DNA of 59,439 nt from Anaerolineaceae bacterium UBA4890 (GTDB lineage Bacteria > Chloroflexota > Anaerolineae > Anaerolineales > Anaerolineaceae), in contig DHCY01000012.1 of the NCBI GenBank assembly GCA_002399085.1, positions 1-59,439 on the forward strand, in the 5' to 3' direction. A model generated the notes under the pieces. The model searched no databases, was not told the origin of the DNA, and saw only the letters and a program-made list of their open reading frames with translations. The translations under genes and the position numbers were made by a program. This document shows, one piece after another, positions 1 through 8,239 of the stretch; position 1 is the stretch's first letter, and each line of letters starts with the position of its first letter.

Positions 1-1856
1 GCATAGAAACCGTCGGCTTCGAGCAGGCTCTCGTGTGTGCCTTGCTCAACGATATCGCCATCCCGCAGCACCAAAATCCGGTCAGCATTCTTGATTGTGG
101 ACAAACGGTGGGCGATCACGAACGAGGTTCTGCCCTTCATCAGTTTGTCCATCGCTTTTTGGATCAAGACTTCCGTACGCGTATCGACCGAACTGGTGGC
201 TTCGTCCAAAATCAGGATGGGGGGGTCTGCCAAAACTGCACGTGCAATTGTGAGCAGCTGTTTCTGACCAGCCGAGACGTTGCTGGCATCCTCGTTGAGC
301 ACCATGTCATAGCCGCCTGGCAGTGTGCGTGTGAAGTGATCGGCGTATGCCAAATCTGCGGCGCGTTCAACCTCTTCATCTGTAGCATCCTGGCGACCAT
401 AGCGAATGTTTTCACGGATGGTGCCATTGAACAACCAGGTATCCTGCAGCACCATGGCAAACTTGCTGCGCAGGTCAGCCCGGGTGAAGTCCTGGATATT
501 GACGCCATCCACCAAAATCTCGCCGCTGTCGATATCGTAAAAGCGCATCAACAGTTTCACCAGCGTGGTCTTGCCTGCGCCGGTCGGTCCCACAATTGCC
601 ACCTGCTGACCAGGTTTCACCTCGACAGAAAAATCGTTGATCACCGGGTTGTTGGGGTCGTAGCCGAACCGAACGTTCTTGAATTCGACAGCGCCTTCCA
701 CGTGGTCCAGGTAGACCGGGTTTTCCGTATCGGGCGCTTGTTCAGGTTCGTTCAAGAATTCGAAGACACGTTCTGAAGCTGCCGCGGTTTGTTGCAGGAT
801 GTTAGTGATGTTGGCGATTTGCAGCAAGGGGTCCTGGAAAGAGCGTAAATATTGAATGAAAGCCTGGATTTCACCAACATTCAACTTGCCCTGGATCACC
901 AGCGAGCCGCCCAGCATGGCAACTGCGATATAACCGAGGTTGCTCAGCAGGCGCATGCTGGGCATTATCCCCGCGGTCAGGAATTGGGAGCGCCAGGCGC
1001 TTTCATGAAGCGTATTATTCAGCTCTTCAAAGCGGGCGATGCTGGCTTGTTCACCGTTGAAAGCTTTCAAGACGATATGCCCGCCATACATTTCTTCCAC
1101 GTGACCATTGATATGCCCCAGGTATTCCTGCTGACTGCGATAATAGCCTTGTGATTTGCCGACAACGAAGCGTATGAGGATCATGGCAAGTGGCACCATG
1201 GCGAGACCGATCAGGGTCATGAGCACATTAATGCTTAGCATCATGATCAGAACGCCAACCACGCGGGTAACAGAGGTGATGATCTGCGAAAGACTCTGGT
1301 TGAGGGTCTGGTTGATGGTGTCCACGTCGTTGGTGACACGTGAGAGCACTTCACCGTGGGTGACGTTGTCTAAATATTTGAGAGGCAAGCGGTTGAGTTT
1401 CTCGGAAATCTCTTTACGCAGCTGATAAGTGATTTTCGCAGAAATGTTTGTCAAAACATAGCCCTGGATCAGACCGAGAAGCGTTGAGATGAGATACAAA
1501 ATCATTACCTGGGTCAAAATTTGATTCAGGCGCACAAAGTCAATGCCCACCGGGTCGTTTTGAACCATGCGTTGAACTCCGAGATAGAGTTCGGTGGTTG
1601 CCTGACCGAGCGTGCGGGGACCGAAGATCGAAAATACTGTAGAACCGGCTGCCAAAAGCAGCGTAAACAAAATCATCCATTTATATTTGCCAAGGTAGCT
1701 AATAAGGTGCCTCATGCTGCCTTTGAAATCCTTGGCTTTTTCTCCGGGCATCAAAGCGCCCGGTCCGCCGCCGTGCCGCACAGGTTGTTGCTGGGGTTGG
1801 GCTTTGGCGTTGTTTTTCACGTTATTGTTGTTTTGAGGTTGGGAATGGAAACTCAT
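1..1856 (-). CDS. ABC exporter half-transporter (heterodimer partner, C-terminus cut by window edge)
   Basis: Half of a heterodimeric ABC exporter of the MdlB/TM288 type, which expels lipids, drugs or peptides across the cytoplasmic membrane. The frame opens with ATG at 1856 and runs off the left edge after about 618 residues, so probably only a few terminal residues are missing. A Gln/Asn-rich N-terminus precedes six membrane helices (about residues 55-345). The nucleotide-binding domain follows, with Walker A GPTGAGKTT (about 420-428), signature VSAGQ (about 527), Walker B ending LDE (about 550) and an H-loop VIAHR. The start overlaps the stop of the partner gene as ATGA, implying translational coupling. 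The signature carries Ala for Gly while the catalytic Glu is intact, the mirror image of the partner's defect. The substrate cannot be told from sequence. Confidence 0.9.
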   Translation of the reverse strand, partial: MSFHSQPQNNNNVKNNAKAQPQQQPVRHGGGPGALMPGEKAKDFKGSMRHLISYLGKYKWMILFTLLLAAGSTVFSIFGPRTLGQATTELYLGVQRMVQNDPVGIDFVRLNQILTQVMILYLISTLLGLIQGYVLTNISAKITYQLRKEISEKLNRLPLKYLDNVTHGEVLSRVTNDVDTINQTLNQSLSQIITSVTRVVGVLIMMLSINVLMTLIGLAMVPLAMILIRFVVGKSQGYYRSQQEYLGHINGHVEEMYGGHIVLKAFNGEQASIARFEELNNTLHESAWRSQFLTAGIMPSMRLLSNLGYIAVAMLGGSLVIQGKLNVGEIQAFIQYLRSFQDPLLQIANITNILQQTAAASERVFEFLNEPEQAPDTENPVYLDHVEGAVEFKNVRFGYDPNNPVINDFSVEVKPGQQVAIVGPTGAGKTTLVKLLMRFYDIDSGEILVDGVNIQDFTRADLRSKFAMVLQDTWLFNGTIRENIRYGRQDATDEEVERAADLAYADHFTRTLPGGYDMVLNEDASNVSAGQKQLLTIARAVLADPPILILDEATSSVDTRTEVLIQKAMDKLMKGRTSFVIAHRLSTIKNADRILVLRDGDIVEQGTHESLLEADGFY

Positions 1857-4096
1857 GCTAACTCCTCCTCGTTGAGCTGGGAACTGGCAATTTCACGATA
1901 AGTCTTACAGGATTGCATGAGCTCATTATGCTTGCCGATTCCTACCACGCGACCATTATCCAGAACTAAAATCTGATCTGAAAGTTTAGCGGTTGCCACT
2001 CGTTGAGTTACCACCAGCAGTGTGCTGTCACCTAAGTTTTGGTGCAATTCCTTCCTCAATGCTGCGTCTGTTTTGTAATCGAGCGCTGAAAAGGTATCGT
2101 CGAAGATAAATACAGGTGGTTTCTTGATCACCGCCCTGGCGATTGAGAGCCGTTGTTTTTGACCTCCGGAGACGTTGGTGCCTCCCTGGGATATTTCCAT
2201 ATTCATTCCATCTTCATCCTTGAGAACGAAATCTTTTGCCTGAGCAATTTGAATCGCTTCCAGCATTTCTTCTTCGCTGGCGCCAGGTTTGCCTACTTCC
2301 AGGTTGCTGGCAACGGTGCCGCTAAAAAGGAGTCCTTTTTGAGGGGCATAACCGATTTGCTCGCGCAATTCGTGTTGGGTTAACTGGCGAATATCGACGC
2401 CATCCAGCGTGATTGCGCCTTTCGTGACGTCAAAAAAGCGGGGGAGCAGCTTGACCAGGGTAGATTTACCCGAACCGGTCGAACCGATGATGGCGGTTAC
2501 CTCGCCTGGTTCTGCCCTGAAACTGATGTCGTGTAACACATCTTCCTCGGCATCAGGATAGCGGAAATCGACATCATGAAATTCAACCACACCTCTGACG
2601 GGTTCTTCAAGCTCTGTTGGTTCTTGCGGGTCTTTGATTAAAATGGGCGTTTCCAAAACATCGGCAATGCGGTCGCCCGAAACCGCAGCACGGGGAATAA
2701 AGATGAAGAGCATGGAAAGCTGCATAAATGAGAAGAAAATTTGCATTGAATATTGCATGAAAGCGATCAAACTGCCAACCTGCAGCGCGCTCTCAGCAAC
2801 AAAACGAGCTCCCACAGCGATGATCAACACCTGCCCGCCCAGCATCACCAAATTCATCAGTGGGAAGACAAAAGCCATCGCCCTGCCTATGAAGACCTGG
2901 TTGTCGGTGACATCCAGGTTGGCATTGTCGAAGCGTTTTTCTTCGTAACTTTGCTTGTTAAACGCCCTGACGACTAGAATGCCAGACAAGTTTTCGCGCA
3001 TGACAAGGTTCAGACGGTCGATCAGTTGTTGGATAATCTTAAATTTCGGTGCGACAATTGCGAAAAGCGTTACGATCACAATCACCAGCAGACCGACAAT
3101 CAAAGCAATGGTCCACCACATGCCCGGGCTTTGGTCGAGGGCACGGAAGATACCCAGGGTACCGATTAAAGGTGCCTGGAAAGCCATGCGCATCAACATG
3201 AAAACCACCATCTGGACCTGAGTGACGTCATTGGTGGTACGGGTGATCAGTGAGGCTGTTGAAAATTTTTCGAATTCAGCCGTTGTAAAAGATTCCACTT
3301 TTTTGAAAATCGCCGATCGAACATCCCTGGCGACATCCGCAGCAGTTCGTGAGGCAAGAAAACTGACAATCAGTGAAGCAATCAGACCAACCACTGCCAC
3401 CATGATCATGCGGAAACCAGTGTTGAGAATGTATTGGTTTTGAGTTTTCTGCGTGTCGATCCTTAGCCGGGCATATTCTGCGGTGATTGCCTGGACGGTC
3501 AATTGGTGCAGAATGGCACCTTCCAAGGACGAAAGGTGATCGGAGACTGCCGTTTCCAACGCGGCTCTCTGTTCAGCTGGCATAACCTGCAAAAACTGAC
3601 CGAGATCTACATCCGGGGGAATATCCATCATTTGGGTGGGGAAATTTTCACCCAATAACTGCTTAGCCTGTTCCGGATCGTTTTGAAGAAGGTTGACAGT
3701 CCGAATAAAAATGAGAGGTTTTGATACCAGATCTTCCAGAGCAAGCTTACCGGTGTCATCGAGAGGTTTGAGAACGTAGACGGGCTCTTCTTCCAGTACC
3801 GGGATCTCTTGGAGCAGGTCAACTGCACGCTTAGATCCAGGTTCGACCAGCTCATAATATCCGGTTAGCAACTGGTAATCCTGCTCGCTTTGCAAGAACT
3901 GCAGCGATTGCATCGTCTCAATGCTGAGGGCATCAGGAGCGCCGCTTTCAATACCGCGCTGCTGGATGCCGACGTTGATGATTTGCGAGAGGAGGTCGGG
4001 TAATGAAAGGTCCGCCGCAGCTACCACAACCACCATGACAATGGCGAGGAGGATGCTTTTCCAATAGGGTTGTATGTATTTTCTGAGTCTTACCAT
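1853..4096 (-). CDS. ABC exporter half-transporter with large extracytoplasmic insert (heterodimer partner)
   Basis: Partner of the preceding half-exporter, MdlA/TM287 type, 747 residues. This is longer than the roughly 580 of simple half-exporters because about 170 residues (around 45-220) sit between the first and second membrane helices, presumably outside the membrane. The ATPase domain has Walker A GSTGSGKST (about 537-545), signature VSGGQKQR, and a Walker B followed by Asp (IFDDT) where the catalytic Glu normally stands. One degenerate and one consensus ATP site is the established pattern of asymmetric exporters, and this subunit supplies the intact signature to the partner's intact Glu. 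It starts 3 bases after the marR stop and overlaps the next gene by 4, so the three genes form one operon. Confidence 0.9.
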   Translation of the reverse strand: MVRLRKYIQPYWKSILLAIVMVVVVAAADLSLPDLLSQIINVGIQQRGIESGAPDALSIETMQSLQFLQSEQDYQLLTGYYELVEPGSKRAVDLLQEIPVLEEEPVYVLKPLDDTGKLALEDLVSKPLIFIRTVNLLQNDPEQAKQLLGENFPTQMMDIPPDVDLGQFLQVMPAEQRAALETAVSDHLSSLEGAILHQLTVQAITAEYARLRIDTQKTQNQYILNTGFRMIMVAVVGLIASLIVSFLASRTAADVARDVRSAIFKKVESFTTAEFEKFSTASLITRTTNDVTQVQMVVFMLMRMAFQAPLIGTLGIFRALDQSPGMWWTIALIVGLLVIVIVTLFAIVAPKFKIIQQLIDRLNLVMRENLSGILVVRAFNKQSYEEKRFDNANLDVTDNQVFIGRAMAFVFPLMNLVMLGGQVLIIAVGARFVAESALQVGSLIAFMQYSMQIFFSFMQLSMLFIFIPRAAVSGDRIADVLETPILIKDPQEPTELEEPVRGVVEFHDVDFRYPDAEEDVLHDISFRAEPGEVTAIIGSTGSGKSTLVKLLPRFFDVTKGAITLDGVDIRQLTQHELREQIGYAPQKGLLFSGTVASNLEVGKPGASEEEMLEAIQIAQAKDFVLKDEDGMNMEISQGGTNVSGGQKQRLSIARAVIKKPPVFIFDDTFSALDYKTDAALRKELHQNLGDSTLLVVTQRVATAKLSDQILVLDNGRVVGIGKHNELMQSCKTYREIASSQLNEEELA

Positions 4097-4099
4097 AAA

Positions 4100-4570
4100 T
4101 TAATTTTCACCTCGAGTGGGGGATTGATGTTCAGTACCTTGCAGTAAAGCGTGTTTCTTGAGAATGATTTGGATCGCTTCCTCGATCACAGGTCTTTCTT
4201 CGGGTTGAATGGACTCGGCTAAAGTCTGGACCCATTGGTGGTGGGCAATTTTTGCCCGGGTTACCAGTGATTTGCCTTCTTCGGTCAAGCCGAGCAGCTT
4301 TCCGCGCCGGTCGTCGGGGTTGTCGATTCGCTTGACGAGACCTGAACGGACCAGTTTGTCGATCAGTTGAGAGACCGCCGGGTTGGAAATACCCAGGTAA
4401 CATGCCAGGGCGTTGATTGCCACGTTCTGATTGCGGTGCAAATAGAACATGCTTATCATCTGGCTTTGCGAAATGCCGGAATCCTGTATGAAGTGAAAGC
4501 GCTCGATCATGGAATTTCGCGCGATCAGATCTGCCAGGTCATAAAGAAATTTTAGAAAAGTATCGTTCAT
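4100..4570 (-). CDS. MarR family transcriptional regulator
   Basis: A 156-residue winged-helix regulator of the MarR family, expected to bind DNA as a dimer and repress the exporter operon it heads. The recognition helix lies around LGISNPAVSQLIDKL and the wing around DDRRGKLLGLT, both characteristic. ATG at 4570 follows an AGGA ribosome site. It is the first gene of the operon with the two ABC half-transporters, only 3 bases ahead of the next start. An 18 bp inverted repeat lies 16 bases upstream (4586-4603), well placed for autorepression. The ligand is unknown. In this family the ligand is often a substrate of the adjacent exporter. Confidence 0.9.
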   Translation of the reverse strand: MNDTFLKFLYDLADLIARNSMIERFHFIQDSGISQSQMISMFYLHRNQNVAINALACYLGISNPAVSQLIDKLVRSGLVKRIDNPDDRRGKLLGLTEEGKSLVTRAKIAHHQWVQTLAESIQPEERPVIEEAIQIILKKHALLQGTEHQSPTRGEN

Positions 4571-4585
4571 TTAATCCTGCTTAAT

Positions 4586-4603
4586 AGTTAAGAACGGTTA
4601 ACT
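4586..4603 (-). promoter_or_regulatory. Candidate MarR operator (inverted repeat AGTTAA-N6-TTAACT)
   Basis: Perfect 6 bp arms AGTTAA and TTAACT separated by six bases, ending 16 bases before the marR start. Size and position fit an autoregulatory MarR box. Assignment is by position only. Confidence 0.5.
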
Positions 4604-4736
4604 TTACGACCTTTGCTTGCAGATTTCAAGGGGATGTACAAAAAGCCATTTCTGGATTTGAAGGCAGGCATTGTGGAAGGAGCAAGCCCCTCTCGCTATG
4701 GCAAAATTGCTCAGATGAATAATGTCGGAGAATGTT

Positions 4737-4860
4737 AAGCCTGCTCCGTATGGGTGGGTCCCAGACCCACCCCGGATCAAAGATCAGGTAAGATAGAATG
4801 AATTAAAGGCAGATCGCCATAATCGCTACGCTCCCTCAGAATGACCGAAGGTGGATGGTA
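4737..4860. repeat. Intergenic palindromic repeats (degenerate copy of the dispersed GGCAG/CACTG element)
   Basis: The 265 bases between the marR operator and dhaM hold no gene. A perfect 9 bp stem, GGGTGGGTC / GACCCACCC with loop CCA, lies at 4752-4772. At about 4806-4846 there is a diverged copy of the element repeated at 22553-22724 and 59260-59439, recognisable from GGCAGATCGCC, TACGCTCCCTC and AATGACC. Confidence 0.5.
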
Positions 4861-4868
4861 GTTGAAGA

Positions 4869-5624
4869 CTATTCCCCGAAATTATCCAGGAATAGTTGCT
4901 CCAATTCCGCGAGTAGGGCGGTTCTATCCGGACCGGTGGCTTGTAACAAGAGCTCATCCCCCTGCTTGGCAGCTAAAAGCATGACCGAGATCATGCCCTT
5001 CACCAAAACAGGTTCAGCCCCTGTTGTGCGATTGGTGACGGTCAGGCTGGCATCGTGTTTCTTGACGGTCTGAATAAATGTTGATGCAGGTCGGGCATGC
5101 AAGCCAGTTGGATTGGTGACAGTGACCAGCACTTCAGTCTTATCCTCAACTTGCTCAGCCAGCGCTGGAGTTTCAAAAGATTTCGGTTCGGCTGGAGTTT
5201 GCACTTCCACATCCCCTACGATCTGCTGCTGCTTGGCAGCCAGGGCGTTCATCGCCTCATCATATACTTCCTGGATCGGGCTGCCCATATTTGCCTGCAC
5301 GCCAGCTGCAATCGCGCCTTCCACAAAGGGTGCCGGGCACATGCGCACCTTGCCAGCGATCTCTTCATCGAGCATCTGCAGTGCCATCTCTGTGCTCAAA
5401 ACTGCGCTGCCCAAATCCATAAGAACCAAAACATCGCCGTCTTCAGTGAGTTCGCTCAAGGCTTCCATGATTTCAATTGCATTCGTGCCGATTTCTTCGT
5501 GTTCATCGCCCATACCGGCGGCAACCCTGATTTTCAGGTCAGCCGATGATGCCATCTGCCGGACGAGTTCAGCAGTACCCTGGGCAAGTTGATAGCTGTG
5601 TGAGACCAATAAGATACTTACCAT
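4869..5624 (-). CDS. dhaM: PTS-dependent dihydroxyacetone kinase phosphotransfer subunit DhaM (EIIA-HPr)
   Basis: Phosphorylates the ADP held by DhaL, using phosphate passed from PEP through PTS enzyme I and HPr. The 251-residue form starts at the ATG at 5624, chosen because AAGGGG precedes it and the EIIA fold begins there. The frame stays open further upstream, inside the previous gene. Residues 1-125 are an EIIA-Man-like domain with phospho-acceptor His9 (LLVSHS). A Pro/Glu linker follows, then an HPr domain at about 164-250 with active His176 (GLHARPAS). The residue matching regulatory Ser46 of HPr appears to be Gly210. E. coli DhaM also carries an enzyme I domain. That is absent here, so enzyme I must come from elsewhere. 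It is the last gene of the glycerol operon, 10 bases after the small membrane protein. Confidence 0.9.
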   Translation of the reverse strand: MVSILLVSHSYQLAQGTAELVRQMASSADLKIRVAAGMGDEHEEIGTNAIEIMEALSELTEDGDVLVLMDLGSAVLSTEMALQMLDEEIAGKVRMCPAPFVEGAIAAGVQANMGSPIQEVYDEAMNALAAKQQQIVGDVEVQTPAEPKSFETPALAEQVEDKTEVLVTVTNPTGLHARPASTFIQTVKKHDASLTVTNRTTGAEPVLVKGMISVMLLAAKQGDELLLQATGPDRTALLAELEQLFLDNFGE

Positions 5625-5634
5625 TTGCTTCCCC

Positions 5635-5928
5635 TTATTTTTTATTGCTGGTGGTGTCGTCTGGTTTGCCATGCAGCAGACCTTGAAACCATGCCATTCC
5701 GAAGAAAACCAGCCAGACCATGGCGGCAAAAATGAATCCCCATAAGATTGCCCGTCCCCAACCTCCACCACCCATGACGATCTGCGCTGCAGTCAAAACC
5801 CCGAGAGCGAGACTTACGACCGCAATGACGATCAAGCCGGTTTTCTTTTTGATCCAGGGTTTGCGGAATTCTTCCCAATTCACTTCTTCCTTTTTCTTGG
5901 TATTGGGTTTTTTGTTTTTAGTGCTCAT
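5635..5928 (-). CDS. Small two-helix membrane protein of unknown function in the glycerol operon
   Basis: A 97-residue protein with a Lys-rich N-terminus (about residues 4-30), then two hydrophobic segments (about 31-52 and 60-83) and a polar tail. I do not recognise a family. GGAG sits 7 bases before ATG 5928. It lies between glpK and dhaM, 10 bases ahead of dhaM, so the two are likely co-translated. A strong hairpin with a T-run ends just upstream of its ribosome site, so transcription reaching it should be reduced. A membrane anchor or accessory role for DhaM is possible but is only inference. Confidence 0.7.
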   Translation of the reverse strand: MSTKNKKPNTKKKEEVNWEEFRKPWIKKKTGLIVIAVVSLALGVLTAAQIVMGGGGWGRAILWGFIFAAMVWLVFFGMAWFQGLLHGKPDDTTSNKK

Positions 5929-5944
5929 ATTTTTCTCCAGTCTG

Positions 5945-5990
5945 GCAAAAAATTAAGGGGCGAAGGCGCAAGGCGCCTCGCCCCTTAATT
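5945..5990 (-). terminator. Intrinsic terminator (probably partial) after glpK
   Basis: Long stem read on the minus strand: 13 bp outer stem (5951-5963 with 5978-5990), one bulged base, 5 bp inner stem GGCGC/GCGCC, then a run of six T. It lies between glpK and the small membrane protein gene, directly ahead of the latter's ribosome site. Confidence 0.8.
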
Positions 5991-6008
5991 CTAAACGAAC
6001 TTTTGATA

Positions 6009-7511
6009 CTATTCTTCGATCCAAGCGAAGGAGCGGGTGACCGCTTTCTTCCAACCCTTGTAGAGTTTTTCACGGGTCTCAGGATCCATCTTGGGAGTCC
6101 ATTCCTTGTCCTTGCCCCAGTTGGCGCGCAGATCTTCGACCTTTTCCCAGAAGCCAACAGCCAGACCAGCTGCATAAGCAGCGCCCAGGGCGGTGGTTTC
6201 TGCGACAGTCGGGCGAATCACGGGAACGCCGAGGATATCGGACTGGAATTGCATGAGGGTCTCGTTGAAGACCATGCCGCCGTCAACTTTCAGGGCGGTC
6301 AGGTCAACACCGGAATCCTTGTTCATGGCTTCCAGGACTTCAGCTGTCTGGTAAGCGGTTGCTTCCAGGACGGCGCGAGCCAGGTGACCGCCAGTGATAT
6401 AGCGGGTCAGACCGACGATAACGCCGCGGGCATCGCTCTTCCAGTAGGGAGCGAACAGACCAGAGAATGCCGGCACAAAGTAAATACCGCCAGAATCTTC
6501 CACAGTATTGGCGAGCATTTCGATGTCAGATGATTTTTCGATCATCTTGAGGTTGTCACGCAACCACTGCACGAGCGCACCGGTGATGGCGATTGAGCCT
6601 TCCAATGCATAGACAGCGGGTTCGTTGCCAATCTTGTAACCGAGTGTGGTCAGCAGACCATTCTTGGATTGGACAGGTACAGTGCCGGTGTTCATGAGCA
6701 TGAAGCAGCCGGTTCCATAGGTGTTCTTGGCTTCGCCGGGGCTGTAGCAAGTCTGACCGAAGAGGGCAGCCTGTTGGTCGCCCAGATCGCCAGCGATCGG
6801 AATGCCATCCAGTTGGCTGCCCTTGATATAGCCATAGACCTGGCTTGAAGCTTTGATATCAGGGAGCATGGCACGGGGGATGCCCAGCACTTCCAGCATC
6901 TCGGGATCCCAATCGAGGGTTTCGAGGTTCATCATGAATGTGCGGGAAGCATTGGAGACGTCAGTGATATGAACGCCACCCTGGGGTCCGCCGGTCATAT
7001 TCCAGATTACCCAGGTATCGATATTACCGAAGAGGATTTCGCCCTTTTCTGCTTTTTCTTTGAGGGCAGGGTCATTATCCAGGATCCATTTTGCTTTCAT
7101 GCCAGAGAAGTAGGTTGCCAGGGGCAGACCAACTTTGGCTCTGAAGCGATCCTGACCGCCATCTTTTGCGAGTTCGTTGCAGATTTTGTCGGTACGGGTA
7201 TCCTGCCAGACAATCGCGTTATAAACGGGTTTGCCGGTGGCTTTTTCCCACACTACTGCGGTTTCGCGTTGATTGGTCACACCAACAGCTGCGATTTCCT
7301 TGACATCAATCTTGAGTTTGTTGAGCGCACCTGCGACGACATCCTTGGTTGCCTGGATGATCTCGAGTGGATCGTGTTCGACCCACCCTGGTTTCGGGTA
7401 GATTTGCTCGTGTTCTTTTTGATCGTAGCCGACCACTTTCCCTTCATGGTCAAAGACCATAAAACGGGTGCTGGTGGTTCCTTGATCGATTGCTCCTACA
7501 TATTTTGCCAT
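6009..7511 (-). CDS. glpK: Glycerol kinase
   Basis: ATP-dependent phosphorylation of glycerol to sn-glycerol-3-phosphate in the cytoplasm. At 500 residues it is full length for the FGGY family. The N-terminal phosphate loop reads AIDQGTTSTR, the glycerol-binding NQRET and WQDTRT follow, and the C-terminal FGGY region includes GVDLTALKVDGGMV and the ETTALGAAYAAG helix. ATG 7511 is preceded by AAGGAG. It is co-directional with glpF, dhaK and dhaL upstream, 36 bases after dhaL, with a strong hairpin terminator downstream. Its product feeds the divergent glycerol-3-phosphate dehydrogenase set at 10722-13864. Confidence 0.97.
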   Translation of the reverse strand: MAKYVGAIDQGTTSTRFMVFDHEGKVVGYDQKEHEQIYPKPGWVEHDPLEIIQATKDVVAGALNKLKIDVKEIAAVGVTNQRETAVVWEKATGKPVYNAIVWQDTRTDKICNELAKDGGQDRFRAKVGLPLATYFSGMKAKWILDNDPALKEKAEKGEILFGNIDTWVIWNMTGGPQGGVHITDVSNASRTFMMNLETLDWDPEMLEVLGIPRAMLPDIKASSQVYGYIKGSQLDGIPIAGDLGDQQAALFGQTCYSPGEAKNTYGTGCFMLMNTGTVPVQSKNGLLTTLGYKIGNEPAVYALEGSIAITGALVQWLRDNLKMIEKSSDIEMLANTVEDSGGIYFVPAFSGLFAPYWKSDARGVIVGLTRYITGGHLARAVLEATAYQTAEVLEAMNKDSGVDLTALKVDGGMVFNETLMQFQSDILGVPVIRPTVAETTALGAAYAAGLAVGFWEKVEDLRANWGKDKEWTPKMDPETREKLYKGWKKAVTRSFAWIEE

Positions 7512-7547
7512 AATTTTATTCTCCTTTTTTTAATTTGATTTCAGACA

Positions 7548-8183
7548 CTAACTGTCTGCCCAGGTCTCTGCGGCTGATTTGATGAGTAAGTAAGATGAGG
7601 TTGCTCCAGGGTCCTGATGCCCGGCGCTGCGTTCACCGAGGTAGCTTGCACGACCCTTTCGTGCAACCAAGGGGATCGTTGCCAGCATTCCTTCGTGTGC
7701 AGCGTCTGCGGATTTTTGCAGGGCTTCTCCATTCGACGAGCCATTACCGATGGCTGTATTCAGCGCATCGACAGCAGGATAAAGTGCATCCAGCATGGTT
7801 TTGTCATTTGGTTGGGCTTTTCCCAGCGCGGCGATTCCGGCGGTGCTTGCTTCAAGTGCTTTTGCCCAGTCGTCTATTGCCATCTCCGATTTTGCGCCGA
7901 TCGTAGTGCCGGCTTTCATAAAAAAGGTGGAATAGAGCGGACCAGCCGCCCCACCTACTTTGGACAATAAGGTCATGCCAACACTTTTCAGGATGGCTCC
8001 GATATCTTTGTCCTCCACAGATGGCAGTTTTTCGAGTACGGCTTTAAAGCCGCGTCTCATGTTGGCACCATGATCAGCATCACCGATTTCGCGGTCGAGG
8101 TCGGTTAACATTTCAAAATTTTCTTCGATCACCTGGGCGTAATCCCTGATCCAACTTAATACATCATCTTTTGTTATTGCCAC
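7548..8183 (-). CDS. dhaL: Dihydroxyacetone kinase ADP-binding subunit DhaL
   Basis: Carries the tightly bound ADP that shuttles phosphate from DhaM to the dihydroxyacetone held by DhaK. The 211-residue helical-barrel protein has the Mg/nucleotide ligands in LDREIGDADHGANM (Asp30, Asp35, Asp37, His38), the Gly-rich loop GGAAGPLY, and an Arg/Gly-rich C-terminal loop. It starts with GTG at 8183, chosen because AGAGG lies 5 bases upstream. The nearby ATG is in another frame and hits a stop at once. It follows dhaK by 56 bases that fold into a strong hairpin. Confidence 0.93.
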   Translation of the reverse strand: MAITKDDVLSWIRDYAQVIEENFEMLTDLDREIGDADHGANMRRGFKAVLEKLPSVEDKDIGAILKSVGMTLLSKVGGAAGPLYSTFFMKAGTTIGAKSEMAIDDWAKALEASTAGIAALGKAQPNDKTMLDALYPAVDALNTAIGNGSSNGEALQKSADAAHEGMLATIPLVARKGRASYLGERSAGHQDPGATSSYLLIKSAAETWADS

Positions 8184-8198
8184 ATTTGCCTCTTTATG

Positions 8199-8229
8199 AC
8201 ACGGCTGGGGTTCGAAACCCCAGCCGTGT
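8199..8229 (-). other. Intercistronic hairpin between dhaK and dhaL
   Basis: Near-perfect palindrome, 14 bp stem (ACACGGCTGGGGTT with its complement) around a CGA loop. On the minus strand no T-run follows, so it is more likely an mRNA-stabilising or processing element than a terminator. Confidence 0.6.
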
Positions 8230-8239
8230 TTTGGATAAA

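Noticed and set aside
33..776. Plus-strand frames of up to 247 residues at the left end, and similar long antisense frames over dhaM, glpK, cdaR and the Opp ATPases
   Set aside because: They mirror conserved genes on the other strand, lack ribosome sites and show no domains.
8199..8229. tRNA-like TTCGAA loop
   Set aside because: It is the loop of a simple hairpin. No acceptor, D or anticodon arms surround it.
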